From the NCBI RefSeq assembly GCF_010389155.1, contig NC_057769.1:7378735-7442734 (forward strand): a stretch of DNA of 64,000 nucleotides, written 5' to 3'. A program made the translations under genes and the position numbers. Positions 52,800 to 64,000 of the stretch are shown piece by piece. The stretch's first letter is position 1. Each line of letters opens with the position of its first letter. A model generated the notes under the pieces. It did not search any database, had not been told where the DNA came from, and saw nothing but the letters and a program-made list of their open reading frames with translations. This DNA is from Erigeron canadensis (Eukaryota > Streptophyta > Magnoliopsida > Asterales > Asteraceae).

Positions 52800-55700
52800 T
52801 TATCTTGGATCAGCAGCAGATTGACTTGGACCAGTAGCAGTATGACTTGGACCACTTGCAGCTTGAGTTGGAGTTGGGTTAGCCTGACTTGAACCACCTG
52901 CAGCTTGACTTGGAGTTGAATTAGCCTGGCTAGGACCCCCTGCACTCTGACTAGAACCACCTTGTTTGCATGACCTTTTGTTATGACCCATTGTGCCACA
53001 CCTTTTACAAACAACAGACCTAAGTTTCCTAGATAGCTTACCATTCTTGCTCATTTGAATCTCTTCTGCAATCTTTCTTCGTTTCTTTCTAGGCCTTCCA
53101 ATGGGTGTGTGATATTTTGGTGGAATTATGATTGTCCACTCTTCAGGACATTTGGCCCACATGCTCATACCAGTGATGGGGTTAATGGTGAACTGGTACA
53201 TCATCTTCCATGTGTCAAGCCTATATATAGGATCCACCCATGCTTCAACTACTTCAACTTGTCTTCCATTATTAACCATATCATAATTAACAGCTACAAC
53301 ATGTTTACATGGCATTCCAGTAATCTCCCACTTTCTACAAGAACAAGTCTTGTTGTCTATATTAACCACACACTGGTCCCCCCAAGGCCCACTAACCTGA
53401 TACTTATCAGTGCCATTGAATATAGCTTTGTAAGCTTCTGCATCTGTTTTGATCAATTCTAACATCCTAGTTGCAGTTGGGGTTAGTGGCCCTTTGGATC
53501 TTGCTATAACTTTTCCAACATTCACAATCCTTATCATTAAGTATTCCATAATAAACTCTAGGTAGTGAATTATAGGCATAGCCCTACCCTTAACTAACTT
53601 GCTATTTAAAACCTCACACATGTTGTTTAACAAAACATCAGACTTGGCTCTTCCTGTTTCCACAAATGAGTACTATAAATGACAAATTTATGTGGTAAAC
53701 AATATAACTGTATATATATAACATGTCAAATACCTGTGAAATGAGATCTTGCCCAATGTTGAGGTGGGATTTTCACCAACCAGTTGTAAGCAGCTTCATT
53801 ATAACTCTTAAAGTCCAACATACACTTGTTAAATTCTTGAACTATGTTTGCTATGGCACACCTCCACAAATGGTTTTTGTAAGCTGTACCCCTCCATTGT
53901 TGTTTCATATTCTCATGAATATGTTTTAGACAGTACCTGTGTTGAGCACAAGGAAATACTTTTGCTATAGCTTGGATAATGCCCTACATAGTTACAATAT
54001 TTATTAGTTAAAAAGATGCAGTGTAATGAAATATTGGAAGTGTAATTATGTAGTAAATATTACCTTTTGCCTGTCAGTTACAAAAGTATAGTTAGACCTC
54101 CCATCAATCTCTAAATCATCACCCAAACATTCTAGGAACCATGTCCATGAGCTTGTTATCTCAGATTCCACTATTGCATATGCAACAGGGTAGATTCCAT
54201 TATTGGAGTCAATACTCACAGCAGTCAACACTTGTCCAGGGAATGGACCAGACATAAAGGCACCATCAACACCTAACAACTCCCTACCAGCACTTCTGAA
54301 CCCCCTTTTTATAGCACCCAAACACACATAAACCCTTCTAAATACCCTCTCATTGGAATCAGGATCCATGGGTGGCTCAACCTCTATATGCACTGTAGTA
54401 CCAGGATTTTGGGTCTGCAATTCTTGTAGATACTCTCTCAACATGTTGTATTGCCTTGTGTAATCTCCTCTGAGTTGCCCTTTGGCACACCTTTTAGCTC
54501 TTTGTGCTTTCTGTTGAGACAAACCTAAAGCAAATTTTCTTTGTAGTTCACCTTGTAGAGCTGCAGATGGTATATCAGGATTTCCTAAAGCAATATAAGA
54601 AGAACAACAACATTAAACTGTTGCAGAATACTTTAAATAGTTACATATATTTAAAACAATTATATAATATACTTGAAATATTTATATATATATATATTAC
54701 CTTCAATCTACTGCAGAATAGTTTTACCCAAGAACTTATGTGTGAAATGCTTGTTTGTTCTGGATTGGAGGCAATTGTGTGCTTCTATCAAGGTTTTCAC
54801 CATCCATGTCTCACAACCATACAATTTGGACACATGTAAAGTCCAGGGACAAGTAAATGCATTCTTTTCTGGCTTATTCCCTCTACCTCCTTTATTTTTT
54901 ATTGGGGAATCTTCACTAGCCAATCCACTTGTATTTAATGATTCCTTCACAGTGTTTGCCTTATTTTTTGACCTAGTGGACTGAATAGGCCCATCAACAG
55001 ATGTAGTAACTTTCTTTTTAGGCCCATCAACTGATTTTGTAACTTTCTTTTTAGTCCCAACTTTAGGCCCACCTGCGTTATTATTGAGTGGCCTAACTCC
55101 AACATCTAATTGACTTGGCCTAACCTCACCATTTGGATTGAATACTGGTAGCTTCCCTTCACAAACTACTCTTACCCTTTTTTTTTTTGTCATTTTTCAC
55201 TATCTTTAACTATCTCCTAGTCTCTATTGCATGTGCTCTGACCAACTCTTTTACCTCAGCAGATGAACCAAAGGTTTGAGATAAAGGAAATCCAGTTTTA
55301 CATATGTTCATATCCCCACTTGGTCGTTTCTTTCCCATTTTCTTCAACAGCCTGTTCCTAATCTTATTGACATTATCATCTGGATCTGAAGCACTTTCAA
55401 ATTGATCATTATGTATTACATCAATCTCTGGATCATCTTCACCATCTTCTGGTACTTTCTGTCTACCTACATTCCCCCCCATGAACTCTACATCTTCATC
55501 TACATGCAATCTAAACTGTCTCATAACCACTTCCACATCTTCTATCTCATTATCCTCATCCACAATGTAGTCACTGTCATCACTATCATCATCTTCACTA
55601 TTATCACTCTCATCATCACTAGTTTCATTGTCATTATCACTAGTTTCTACATTTGCTTGACCCTTGCCCTTTTTATCTACATTGCCCTTGGCATTGTCAC

Positions 55701-56402
55701 TGACTAAGTTTTCTTGAGTGTTAGGGGTTAAATCAGGTTGCTCATTCCAATCAAGTAATTAATAATCTCCTATAAGGTCCAGTTTTTTGCTTTGGCAAGG
55801 GCCTACATGAACTAGCTGTGTCATCATCAGGGATTTCCTCAATCACAACTTTGGATTTTCTAGGCACAAAATAATCTGCTAAGTTTGTCATGCCATGTTC
55901 TATGTAAACATATATCAGATTGGCATTCTCTACATAGTTAGACAAATTATTAACATCTTGGTCACTTGCTAAGGGTTGCAAACCATCATCTAATGAACTT
56001 CCTGGTTTTAAAAAATGATAGTACATAACTTGTCCTCCAGTGTAACCTAAATCCTCCATAATGGAGTCCATTTCATGAACCGAAAAGTTATCAATATTTA
56101 TGCAGTCAGCATAGTTAATCTTATCCTTCTCATATGAAAGACCTGACCATTCGGTGAAGAAACCTCCATGGTGAATCATCAATGAGAACAACCCAGCATA
56201 AGAATCTACATGAAACATATAATGAAAAAAATAATTACTTTAATAGTTAAAAAGAAAAAAAAAACCAACAATAAAAAAATAAACCCTAAAAGAAATCAAA
56301 CCCAAAAAACAAGAAAATGGTGAAAAACTTACGATATATTTGGTCGAGGTTCCATAAGTGGTCTTTTCCACGAGCTCGAATAGTATACAATGGACAACTC
56401 AT
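52800..56402 (-). pseudogene. MURA-type MULE transposase (PB1-like, MuDR, DDE, SWIM, CCHC), disrupted
   Basis: Exons by splice sites: 56333-56402; 56205 down to about 54699; 54064-54584; 53734-53983; 52800-53653. Order of domains: N-terminal PB1-like region (MSCPLYTIRARGKDHLW), acidic linker, MuDR domain (FPLSQTFGSSAEVKELVRAH), CPWTLHVSKL region, catalytic core (LGVDGAFMSGPFPGQ with first Asp; FVTDRQK with second Asp; HRYCLKHIHENMK), SWIM zinc finger (CSCRKWEITGMPCKH), CCHC knuckle (CKRCGTMGHNKRSC) and a Ser/Gln/Ala tail. Disabling changes in the second exon: a frame change near 55751, a TAG at about 55210, a frame change in an 11-base A run (55183-55193 region) and a TAG near 54708. The catalytic and C-terminal exons remain open. 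An unrecognised intron could explain the first frame change but not all of them. Confidence 0.85.
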
Positions 56403-56510
56403 ACTTTTTTAGGGTTTTTTTTAGAGCATTGGAAATGGAAGAATGGAAAGGGTTTTTTGATAGTTTTTTTTGGGAATATTAAAGAAAGAAATAAGTGGGA
56501 CGAACGGTGA

Positions 56511-56520
56511 CTTTTATATA
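56511..56520 (-). promoter_or_regulatory. TATA box for the MULE transposase gene
   Basis: TATATAAAAG on the minus strand sits at the inner edge of the right inverted repeat, about 110 bases upstream of the ATG at 56402. Confidence 0.6.
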
Positions 56521-56731
56521 GAGAAGAAAGAGCCTGTAGACACAAGTGGAGGGGGAAAAGTCTGGATTACCCCTCATGTGGAGCGCACGTGGGGTGGTAA
56601 CGGAAGAGGTATAACGATCGTTATCCGAAAGGACTAAAGGTGAACCTTATCCTCCTATAAAGGACTGCCGGTGAGGTTATTGAACCATAAGGACGAACGG
56701 TGATGTTTTGGGTAAACCACAGGGACCATTT
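56520..56731 (-). repeat. MULE right terminal inverted repeat
   Basis: Reverse complement of 51602-51813; outer end CCACAGGGACCATTT runs straight into the right copy of the 742-bp direct repeat with two to three shared bases. Confidence 0.92.
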
Positions 56732-57471
56732 GCCATTATTATTATTATCATTTGCCATGGTTTAGAGAAACAGATTAAGTAGAGAGAGAGAGTTTACAGA
56801 TTTTTGGTTGTGATATAATAAGGTATGAATAATACTAATCAGGGTTATGTATCTCCCATTCCTTATCCCTATGCACCATAATTAATCCCGCTCAAAATAT
56901 ATGTATATATATATATAGATTTACTCTATATGTGAGACAATTAAAGTTAAAATCAAATTTTGAATCCCATTAAGCATTTAATTAGGGAAGTGATTTGTGT
57001 GGTGAACTTGTACTTCCCTGCAAAGATGCTCCCTGTAACACTTGCTTTCGGCTTTCCCTCCAAATTCATTAAATGCTCACACACATAACCGTCCACTAAC
57101 TACAATTCCCTGCAAAATAAACCTAGGAAACTACATATTTTCATGCAAATATACCATTTCAAGTATATACATATAGATAAACGCATCCTACATTAAACAT
57201 ATACATATACATACGAAATTTTATACACTAAACACATTGTGACATAAGCCATTAGGTGTATAAGATGTGTATAATCTAGTGAAAGTGGCTTAAGCAATTG
57301 ACACATAAGGCTTAAGTAATGCAATCACCTAAGCTCCTTTAATAAGAAAGGGAGATACTTCAAGATAAACATTTGAATAATTGTCCAGGTGTATTATTCC
57401 AATCAAAACTAAGACTTCATGCTTTTTTCCCCTTGTATTTTAAGCTAAATATCGAAACAACCTTAATTCTA
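56730..57471. repeat. 742-bp direct repeat, right copy (R2)
   Basis: Second copy of 50847-51588. It carries the RPA-like ATG (minus strand) and about eight codons (MANDNNNN) and then breaks into the MULE end, so this start codon has no gene behind it. Confidence 0.95.
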
Positions 57472-58050
57472 TTAAAATTATGTTGGAACTTTAGACATTA
57501 GTTTTAACCAAGTTAAGTAATGAAGTTATAATTCAGTCAAATTAGTTTATACAAAACAAATAAAGGCATTCATATTCCTGCACCCTACTAATACAAAATG
57601 TTAGAAAAAATTTTTGTGCGAAATGTTCATTATACTCTTAATAAATTAATTATTTTTTTTATTCATTGATTTAAATATCTTCACTTATAATACCTATAAT
57701 ATCCTTAATAAAATAATTTACAACATATATTTCTCAATTTCTAAAAAACTACATTATGTCTTTTACATCAATTATTTTTATAACAACAACAACACAGTCA
57801 CCACTCATCACGCCATCACTACTATCAGCCATTACTGTCACCACTATCACCTTTCCATAACGACATTACGCGAATAAAATACTAATACATATAATATCCG
57901 GTTAGTTGGCCAGTTGGTTATTTGGAGAGAGTTTCATTTGATTTGGAGTTGGATACATACATACATAAAACAAAAATCAAGTAATCAAATTTATCCAAAG
58001 ACAAAGTTCAAAATATATCCATTTAGAAGGTACGTGGAATGATAAAATCG
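57472..58050. other. Spacer upstream of the MCC alpha gene, no gene recognised
   Basis: AT-rich, with ACC/ATC-rich low-complexity sequence at about 57785-57860. Probably includes upstream regulatory sequence of the plus-strand gene at 58134. Confidence 0.5.
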
Positions 58051-58051
58051 C

Positions 58052-58079
58052 CACGTGAACACCACGAGCTTTTATAACA
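58052..58079 (+). promoter_or_regulatory. G-box (CACGTG) and TATA box of the MCC alpha gene
   Basis: CACGTG at 58052-58057 is followed by TTTATAACA at 58071-58079, 55 bases before the ATG. G-boxes bind bZIP/bHLH factors and are common in light-, sugar- and ABA-responsive plant promoters. That this gene responds so is inference. Confidence 0.55.
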
Positions 58080-58133
58080 AATCATCACTCACACAACACA
58101 CAGTCACACAGACAACTCCAACAACCATCAAAA

Positions 58134-61100
58134 ATGTCACTAACCTCCCTACTTTACCGGAAACTTCGCCGGACCTCTAACCACCACAATTTCACCTTCA
58201 TTTTCACACACATCCGCTCCGCATCTTCCGCCACACATAACAGCCGTAAAATCGAAAAAATACTTATAGCAAATAGAGGCGAAATCGCGTGCCGGATTAT
58301 GCGGACAGCCAAACGGTTAGGTATACAAACAGTTGCTGTATATAGTGATGCTGATAGATATAGTCTTCATGTTAAATCAGCTGATGAAGCTGTCTGTATT
58401 GGTCCGGCGCCGGCGAGATTAAGTTATTTGAGTTCGAGTTCGATTATTGAAGCTGCGGCTCGTACCGGCGCTCAGGTATGGTCATTTTAGGGCTATTTTT
58501 GGTATATTTGTTGTTATTAGCATGTAAATTCAGTTATTGTTAGATATATTATTTATATATCTATATCTATAGGATAGGATATGAATTTGCTTATATATTG
58601 TTGATAAATGTACTATACTCGTATAATGTAATACATATATGTAGTTTTATGAAGTTGGATGAACACTATGAAAAATAAGTTACACGTATTAGGCAAGAAG
58701 TCGAGTTAGGTTTATTTATATATGTGTAGGATAGGATTTGCTTGCATATTGTTGATAAATATAAGTTACACATATAGAGGACACGGCGAGCATAGAACAC
58801 ACGCGAATTTTTATTATGACGTACTACATAGTTTTAGGATTGATAAAATTTTATATTGATTTGGTTCAAGACCATTGGTCAAGTGTGAGAAAAATGACTG
58901 ACAAGCGTATTAGGCACGAAGTTGAATTAGATTCCTTGTAGTTACTTGGTGCCAGAGTTTCTCCTAATATGTATATACTCGTTCCGATTTGCGAGGTGTA
59001 CTTGCTATTTCATGGCGGTGCTGTTTGGTTCCCTAAAATTTCTAATATGTTCCAACCTTCAAATGTTATGATACTAAACATGGTACCCACACAATGGAAC
59101 GAGGGCGAAAAGTTCCAAGTAGTTTATCAATTCTTTAGGCGGTTTTCGACAGTTTTTAGCAAATGTTACTGATAGTCGATGCTGGCAGACGATGTCCAAC
59201 AATGTGGTGTAGGAAGATAGCGGAGCAGAAGGTGATGTGTCATGTGCCATATGTATCCAGTGACCTTTGTATTTAGTAACTGGTAAATTTCAATTTTCTT
59301 TTCTAACTTTGCAACTATATAACATCAAAATTGGTGTCACATCATTGGATCACAAGTTATGAGCGGCCAGACACCTACAATAGTATAAAGCTGAAAGTTT
59401 GTTGCATCAAAATGTAAAATTGAAACTCCAATATCTACAATGTTAAAGATGATATAGTTGGATACATTTCTACTGAGTTTTTCTCATAGTTGTCAAACTT
59501 GTACTAGTCACGAGTCAACTCGTAGGATTCGAGTTAATTTACCCTTGAAACATGGTGACTCGTTAATGACTCGCGAATTGTGAAGTGACTCACACCAATT
59601 CAGTAGACACGTCCGAGTCAGGTTGTTAGAAGAAGTTTGACGGTTCGGTTCGAGTGTGATTTGAGGATAAAAAGTAAAATAACTACTAACTGTGGTTCGA
59701 GCTCCACATACTGCCCAATTGGATGTGGTGTTTCGAGTGCTAACTGCTAACTACTAACTCGCTGTTAATAAAAAAGATAATAAAATCAAATAAAAAGGTA
59801 AAAAATCAGTTACATACACAAATGTAGGATTCCATCAGGAGGTCTCATATAATTCATCCATATCAATATATGACTACATCTTTAAGGTCCTTGTCTCCTG
59901 TTATTTATATTCAGGAATCATCTGCAATCTTCCCTCATCATCAAGGCTGTTATCTTTGTGTGGCTTCCATAAAAATATTCAAGTGTATAGCGGTGTTATG
60001 GTGCATTGGTTGGTGCTAATAAAACAATGGTAAGTCTTATTGGAGAGTTTGAGGTTAGTAGTTGTCCATTAAACCGAGATAAATGCATCCTTTTATATAC
60101 TAACTTTACCAGCCATTTTTTTTTCTCTTGAAACTCCTACAAAGTTTTATTGCTTATGTCTTTTCATTACATATCAAATACTACATTTATTTATTTAATA
60201 TAAATTGATAAGTTTTATGACTTTATCACTAGTTTATACACTAATATACTGTTAGCCTCTTAGAATCTGTTATTTTCTATCTTGATTACTATCAAATATG
60301 TTGACTGCAATAAAATTCAAATAATAAGCTGTTATATCTAGGACGATTGTTAGTATGACGAGTCACGAGCTGAAACCTATGGGGTTTCCTTTCTTTTTAT
60401 GATTGTAACGTCTAGATATTGATTCTACATAAGAGGCTTATTGTCAATTTGTGTGTTCTTGTATTTCATCAATTGTTGATTATACAAATATCGCAGCAAT
60501 CAAAGGATTATGTATCTGTGATTACTAGGTTATGGTGCATTGTCAATTGAATACTGTGTTGGTTCTCTCTCTGCAATGTATTGAAAATTCTGATGATTTC
60601 ATGCTTAGGCTACTATGATCAGTTATGAGTTATGACTGCATTTCTGGTGTGGTTAATGTTATTGAGCAAGTTAACTCATTAATTATCATAATTTCTGATA
60701 TAATTAGACTATTGAAGTAATCGCAAAAAAGTATGTTCCGTCTTGTCATTTTAATATGCATTGTGAGTACTATTACTGTCAACAACTTCACTCTAACGAT
60801 GGTATAGTTAGAGCCATATATGAACTGGTTATAAATTATGGATGTTATGGTTGATGAAAATTTTGAATGCATTGATCAGAAGTTTTGTTAGTCTTTACTT
60901 TTTGGTTTCTACATATTTAAGGACATAGCTCAGAGTGGATATCCTCTTTTAATAATAGGCTATACATCCAGGCTACGGTTTCCTTTCAGAAAATGCGGAC
61001 TTCGCTCAACTTTGTGAAAATGAGGGATTCACTTTTGTTGGACCCCCTGCATCTGCAATACGTGAAATGGGTGATAAAAGGTACCACATATTTACTACTT

Positions 61101-64000
61101 TATTTTTTCAGGGATTTTTCCTGGATGTTAATCTAGTTCATTAATCTCTTGGCACTCACTGTTCATGCAAAAGATTTACAGAAGCGGAGAAATAAGATCG
61201 AGCTAAATTACGAACATAGTTTTGTATTCCAAAGTCTATGTTTCTTACTGTCATTAGGCCACCTTACAATTATATAGTCATGTATATAATTAGGGGGATT
61301 TTGATTGTTTATGTATATAATGGGGTTGGTGGCCCATCGGTAAGGTCTTTGACTTTGGGGGGATTCACTTGGGTTCGAGTCCCACTTCCCACGTTTGTGG
61401 GGGTGGATTAATAGGGAATTTTCAAGAGTCCCGGGTCTCATCCCAGACATGTGTGTAATTTAGGAGTAGGAGTAGATTAGAATGCCGTTCTAAAAAAAAA
61501 CTTAGCTCTATTTCTGTATTCATGTATTCCTTTACTTCATTTTCTTTACAAAATGTATTATGTGGTTTCTTCTATTAAACACTTCTCATTAGATGATTTT
61601 ATGTATCCATTAGTGCATCAAAGAGAATAATGGGTGCAGCAGGTGTGCCACTTGTGCCTGGGTATCATGGTCATGAACAAGATATCGATGTCATGAAGTC
61701 AGAAGCAGACAAGATAGGATACCCTATTTTAATAAAGCCCACCCATGGAGGTGGGGGAAAGGTATTCTTTCAATCGAAGATAACAGCTTTAACTTAAATC
61801 AGTTCACATAGATAAAACGTATCTCATATCTGTGTAATTGTTTGGTTGAGTTTTAGGGTATGAGGATTGTGGAAAATCCAAAAGAATTTGTTGACTCATT
61901 TTTAGGAGCACAACGAGAGGCTGCTGCTTCTTTTGGCGTAAACACAATTTTGTTGGAGAAATATATAACAAGGCCAAGGCACATAGAAGTTCAGGTAATA
62001 ATCTTACCTGGTTACAAGATACTTTTAGAACTACCTTTATAAAAAGTTAAGTTCATAATTAGCAAGTAAGATCCAAGTGAGTTAGTCATTCCTACGGAGT
62101 TCCATTTTTTGAATTTCATGCAAGCTTTAACTGATTTTACTACGGTGATAATGTCAAATATGTTGTTATCTAAATAACTTTATAATGATAGGTATTTGGG
62201 GACAAGAAGGGCAATGTTGTATACTTGTACGAGAGAGATTGCAGTGTGCAAAGAAGACACCAAAAGATAATTGAAGAAGCCCCAGCTGTAATTCATACTC
62301 ATATTCAGATTATTATTATTGTATCTGTATATCTCTTATCTAGAATTGTGACAAAACTTTATTCTTCAGCCAGATATCATTAGCGACTTCCGATCTCGCT
62401 TGGGTCAAGCTGCCGTATCTGCTGCCAAGGTAAGAAGTTTTTATTATTTCCTCTGAGAGGCAATAATTGTTGCTGGTACAAGTAGCAAGTTACTTTAATG
62501 GAGTCTTTTAAATATCTCCAACTAAAATGGATATCTGGATTTTGCTAAGATATTGTAGCTTGCAAGGCTGTATACTTTGTGGAAAACTCAAAAACAGCGT
62601 GGTCTTATTTGTCATTTTATTTCGACTCTTGAAGTCTCGATCATTAATGCTTTTATTAATGGACAGCAAGATATGATCTGTGATTTGACTGACTTATCAG
62701 TTTGTGTTTGGTTATGTAAGGCAGTTGGCTATCACAATGCTGGCACAGTTGAGTTCATTGTTGATACTCTCTCTGGGGAATTTTATTTTATGGAGATGAA
62801 CACACGTCTTCAGGTACTTGCTGGCCATCACTTCGTATTCACAAGTGAAGGATGTATGGTAACTAATCAGGTGTTATCTCCATTCATTTACAGGTTGAAC
62901 ATCCTGTGACTGAGATGATTGTTGGTCAAGATCTTGTAGAGTGGCAAATTCGTGTTGCTAATGGAGAATCGCTCCCCCTTGATCAAGCACAGATTCCTAT
63001 ATTAGGTGAGTTGGTGCTTGTGCCGATTTTTTGCTCTTATATTTTTTAGGAAATAGCTGCTAGTACTTGTTTCAAGTCTACCTTTTTTTACAACTAGGGT
63101 GGCACTTTGCCAGTTTAAATTCATTTACAAAATAATGTGTTGATTTTGGTTGTTTCTATATCAAATGGATCAAATGAAAATAGCAGCTAAAAGGCAAAAT
63201 GGTCAAACAGGTAAAAAGCCACCCACCACGTCATAAATTCAGATTATTCTTGTGCTTCATGTATTCATAATAATATTGTTTTTACAATCCTAATTAAGAC
63301 ATTGCTTATTTAAAGAAATTTTATTAAAAAAAAAGACCAAAAAAGTGATTGCTAGACGCTAGTCAACACAACAAAGCTTTGCCCATTTTAAGCGATACTA
63401 AATATGGCCTTTTCAACCCGATTTTGTTTTGACCTGTTAGTCACTCTGCCCGTGTTTCCACCTGTATTGTATCTCAGCTTTAACATTTCACCAAGACTTT
63501 CAGTCTAATAGTTACTTTGCTCTATTTGCGTTTTCCAGGCCATGCTTTCGAAGCCCGAATATATGCCGAAAATGTGCCAAGAGGATTTCTGCCCGCAACT
63601 GGTGTTCTTCAACACTACCGTCCCGTTCCAGTCTCAGAAAGCGGTATTTTTCTCCGATATTAATCTGCTTAAAAAACATTAAAGACGTGGATGATAGTAA
63701 AGAAGGAAAAGCATTATACTTGTGGATAAGTCTGTGAAGTTCTTAAAAGTTAAAATAGTAGTTAAATGGTTCTGCCGATGTTTAATATTGACAAATCAAA
63801 GGCCAATCTGTCTGAATAAGTTATTTAGTTTGTTAATATTCATAAACTTGCAAACTAATATTCATAAAAACTACATTTCAGTTCGAGTTGAAACGGGAGT
63901 TGAAGAAGGGGACACTGTAAGCATGCATTATGACCCTATGATTGCTAAGCTTGTAGTGTGGGGAGAGAATCGTGCTTCAGCATTAGTTAAGTTGAAGGAT
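58134..64000 (+). CDS. MCCA: Methylcrotonoyl-CoA carboxylase subunit alpha, mitochondrial (partial, runs off window)
   Basis: Ten exons in the window: 58134-58475, 60959-61080, 61614-61761, 61857-61994, 62192-62287, 62370-62429, 62721-62813, 62894-63005, 63539-63643, 63882-64000, all phase-consistent (445 codons; the plant protein is about 730). Residues 1-38 are Arg/Ser-rich with almost no acidic residues, a mitochondrial transit peptide. The biotin carboxylase domain follows: [33 protein letters not shown]-grasp glycine loop [66 protein letters not shown], and [13 protein letters not shown]. The biotinyl domain lies beyond the edge. The enzyme carboxylates 3-methylcrotonyl-CoA in leucine breakdown, partnered by MCC beta. 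The exon 1 intron is 2.48 kb. [11 protein letters not shown] with the transit peptide favours MCC over plastid acetyl-CoA carboxylase. Confidence 0.96.
61320..61500 (+). mobile_element. SINE family B, copy 2 (in MCCA intron 2), LINE-like tail
   Basis: tRNA-like head GTTGGTGGCCCATCGGTAAG (box A) and GGGTTCGAGTCCCAC (box B), body GTGGGGGTGGATTAATAGGG, and 3' end ATGCCGTTCTA followed by A residues. The head matches 48626-48728; the 3' end matches the retroposon at 39703-40038. Target duplication not clear. Confidence 0.8.

Larger units (their letters stand above)
51602..56731. mobile_element. Autonomous-type Mutator-like element (MULE), two convergent genes
   Basis: 5.13 kb bounded by 212-bp inverted repeats (51602-51813 and 56520-56731) that start AAATGGTCCCTGTGGTTTAC. 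They are highly similar, with scattered mismatches. Each repeat is followed inwards by a TATA box (about 51813-51826 plus strand; 56511-56520 minus strand). It carries a GRF zinc-finger gene from the left and a MURA-type transposase from the right, converging. Size, repeat length and plan match maize MuDR. No 9-bp target duplication is present; 742-bp repeats flank it instead. Thirteen extra bases (GAGAGAACGACAC) precede the left repeat and may be true terminal sequence lost on the right. Confidence 0.88.

Noticed and set aside
53055..53462. Plus-strand 135-codon frame opposite the MULE transposase
   Set aside because: Antisense shadow of the SWIM/zinc-knuckle exon.

Overview
The window is AT-rich nuclear DNA of a flowering plant. 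The evidence is intron-split genes with canonical GT-AG sites, plant-only families (a FORKED/VAN3-binding protein, a plant-type NEK kinase, a NETWORKED1 actin-binding protein, a mitochondrial methylcrotonoyl-CoA carboxylase alpha subunit) and a dense set of plant transposon relics. A eudicot is most likely. I lean towards Asteraceae from overall impression only; nothing here proves it.

Layout. 244-4209 (-): six-exon VAN3-binding/FORKED-like gene, 465 aa. 4.3-11.2 kb: gene-free, with one LINE insertion. 11.27-16.55 kb (-): plant NEK kinase, 14 coding exons, 593 aa, plus a 5'UTR intron. 16.6-28.8 kb: gene-free and transposon-rich, holding two inverted copies of a non-autonomous Helitron, MITEs, a LINE tail, a SINE, an AAT microsatellite and a 20-base G run. 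28.86-37.0 kb (-): NET1-type protein, three coding exons, 1655 aa, with one SINE copy in a coding intron and another in the 5'UTR intron. 37.9-48.8 kb: nested small transposons, including a 445-bp fold-back element, a LINE tail, four SINE insertions and a 1.27-kb Pack-MULE-like element. 49.06-57.47 kb: the most unusual part. An RPA-like OB-fold gene remnant sits against a Helitron-type 3' end. It is followed by a 742-bp segment that occurs twice, once on each side of a 5.1-kb Mutator-like element. 58.13 kb to the window end (+): methylcrotonoyl-CoA carboxylase alpha subunit, 445 codons over ten exons, running off the right edge.

The Mutator-like element has 212-bp terminal inverted repeats, each with its own TATA box pointing inwards. 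A MURA-type transposase gene (minus strand, now broken by stops and frameshifts) converges on a small intact gene for a 125-aa GRF zinc-finger protein (plus strand). This repeats the mudrA/mudrB convergent plan of maize MuDR with an unrelated second gene. The flanking 742-bp direct repeat carries the start codon and presumed promoter of the RPA-like gene, so it looks like an abnormally long target duplication or a repair-generated duplication.

The four host genes are functionally unrelated and each has its own promoter, as expected in a plant genome. All exon boundaries were derived by reading splice sites and phase by hand; there is no transcript support.
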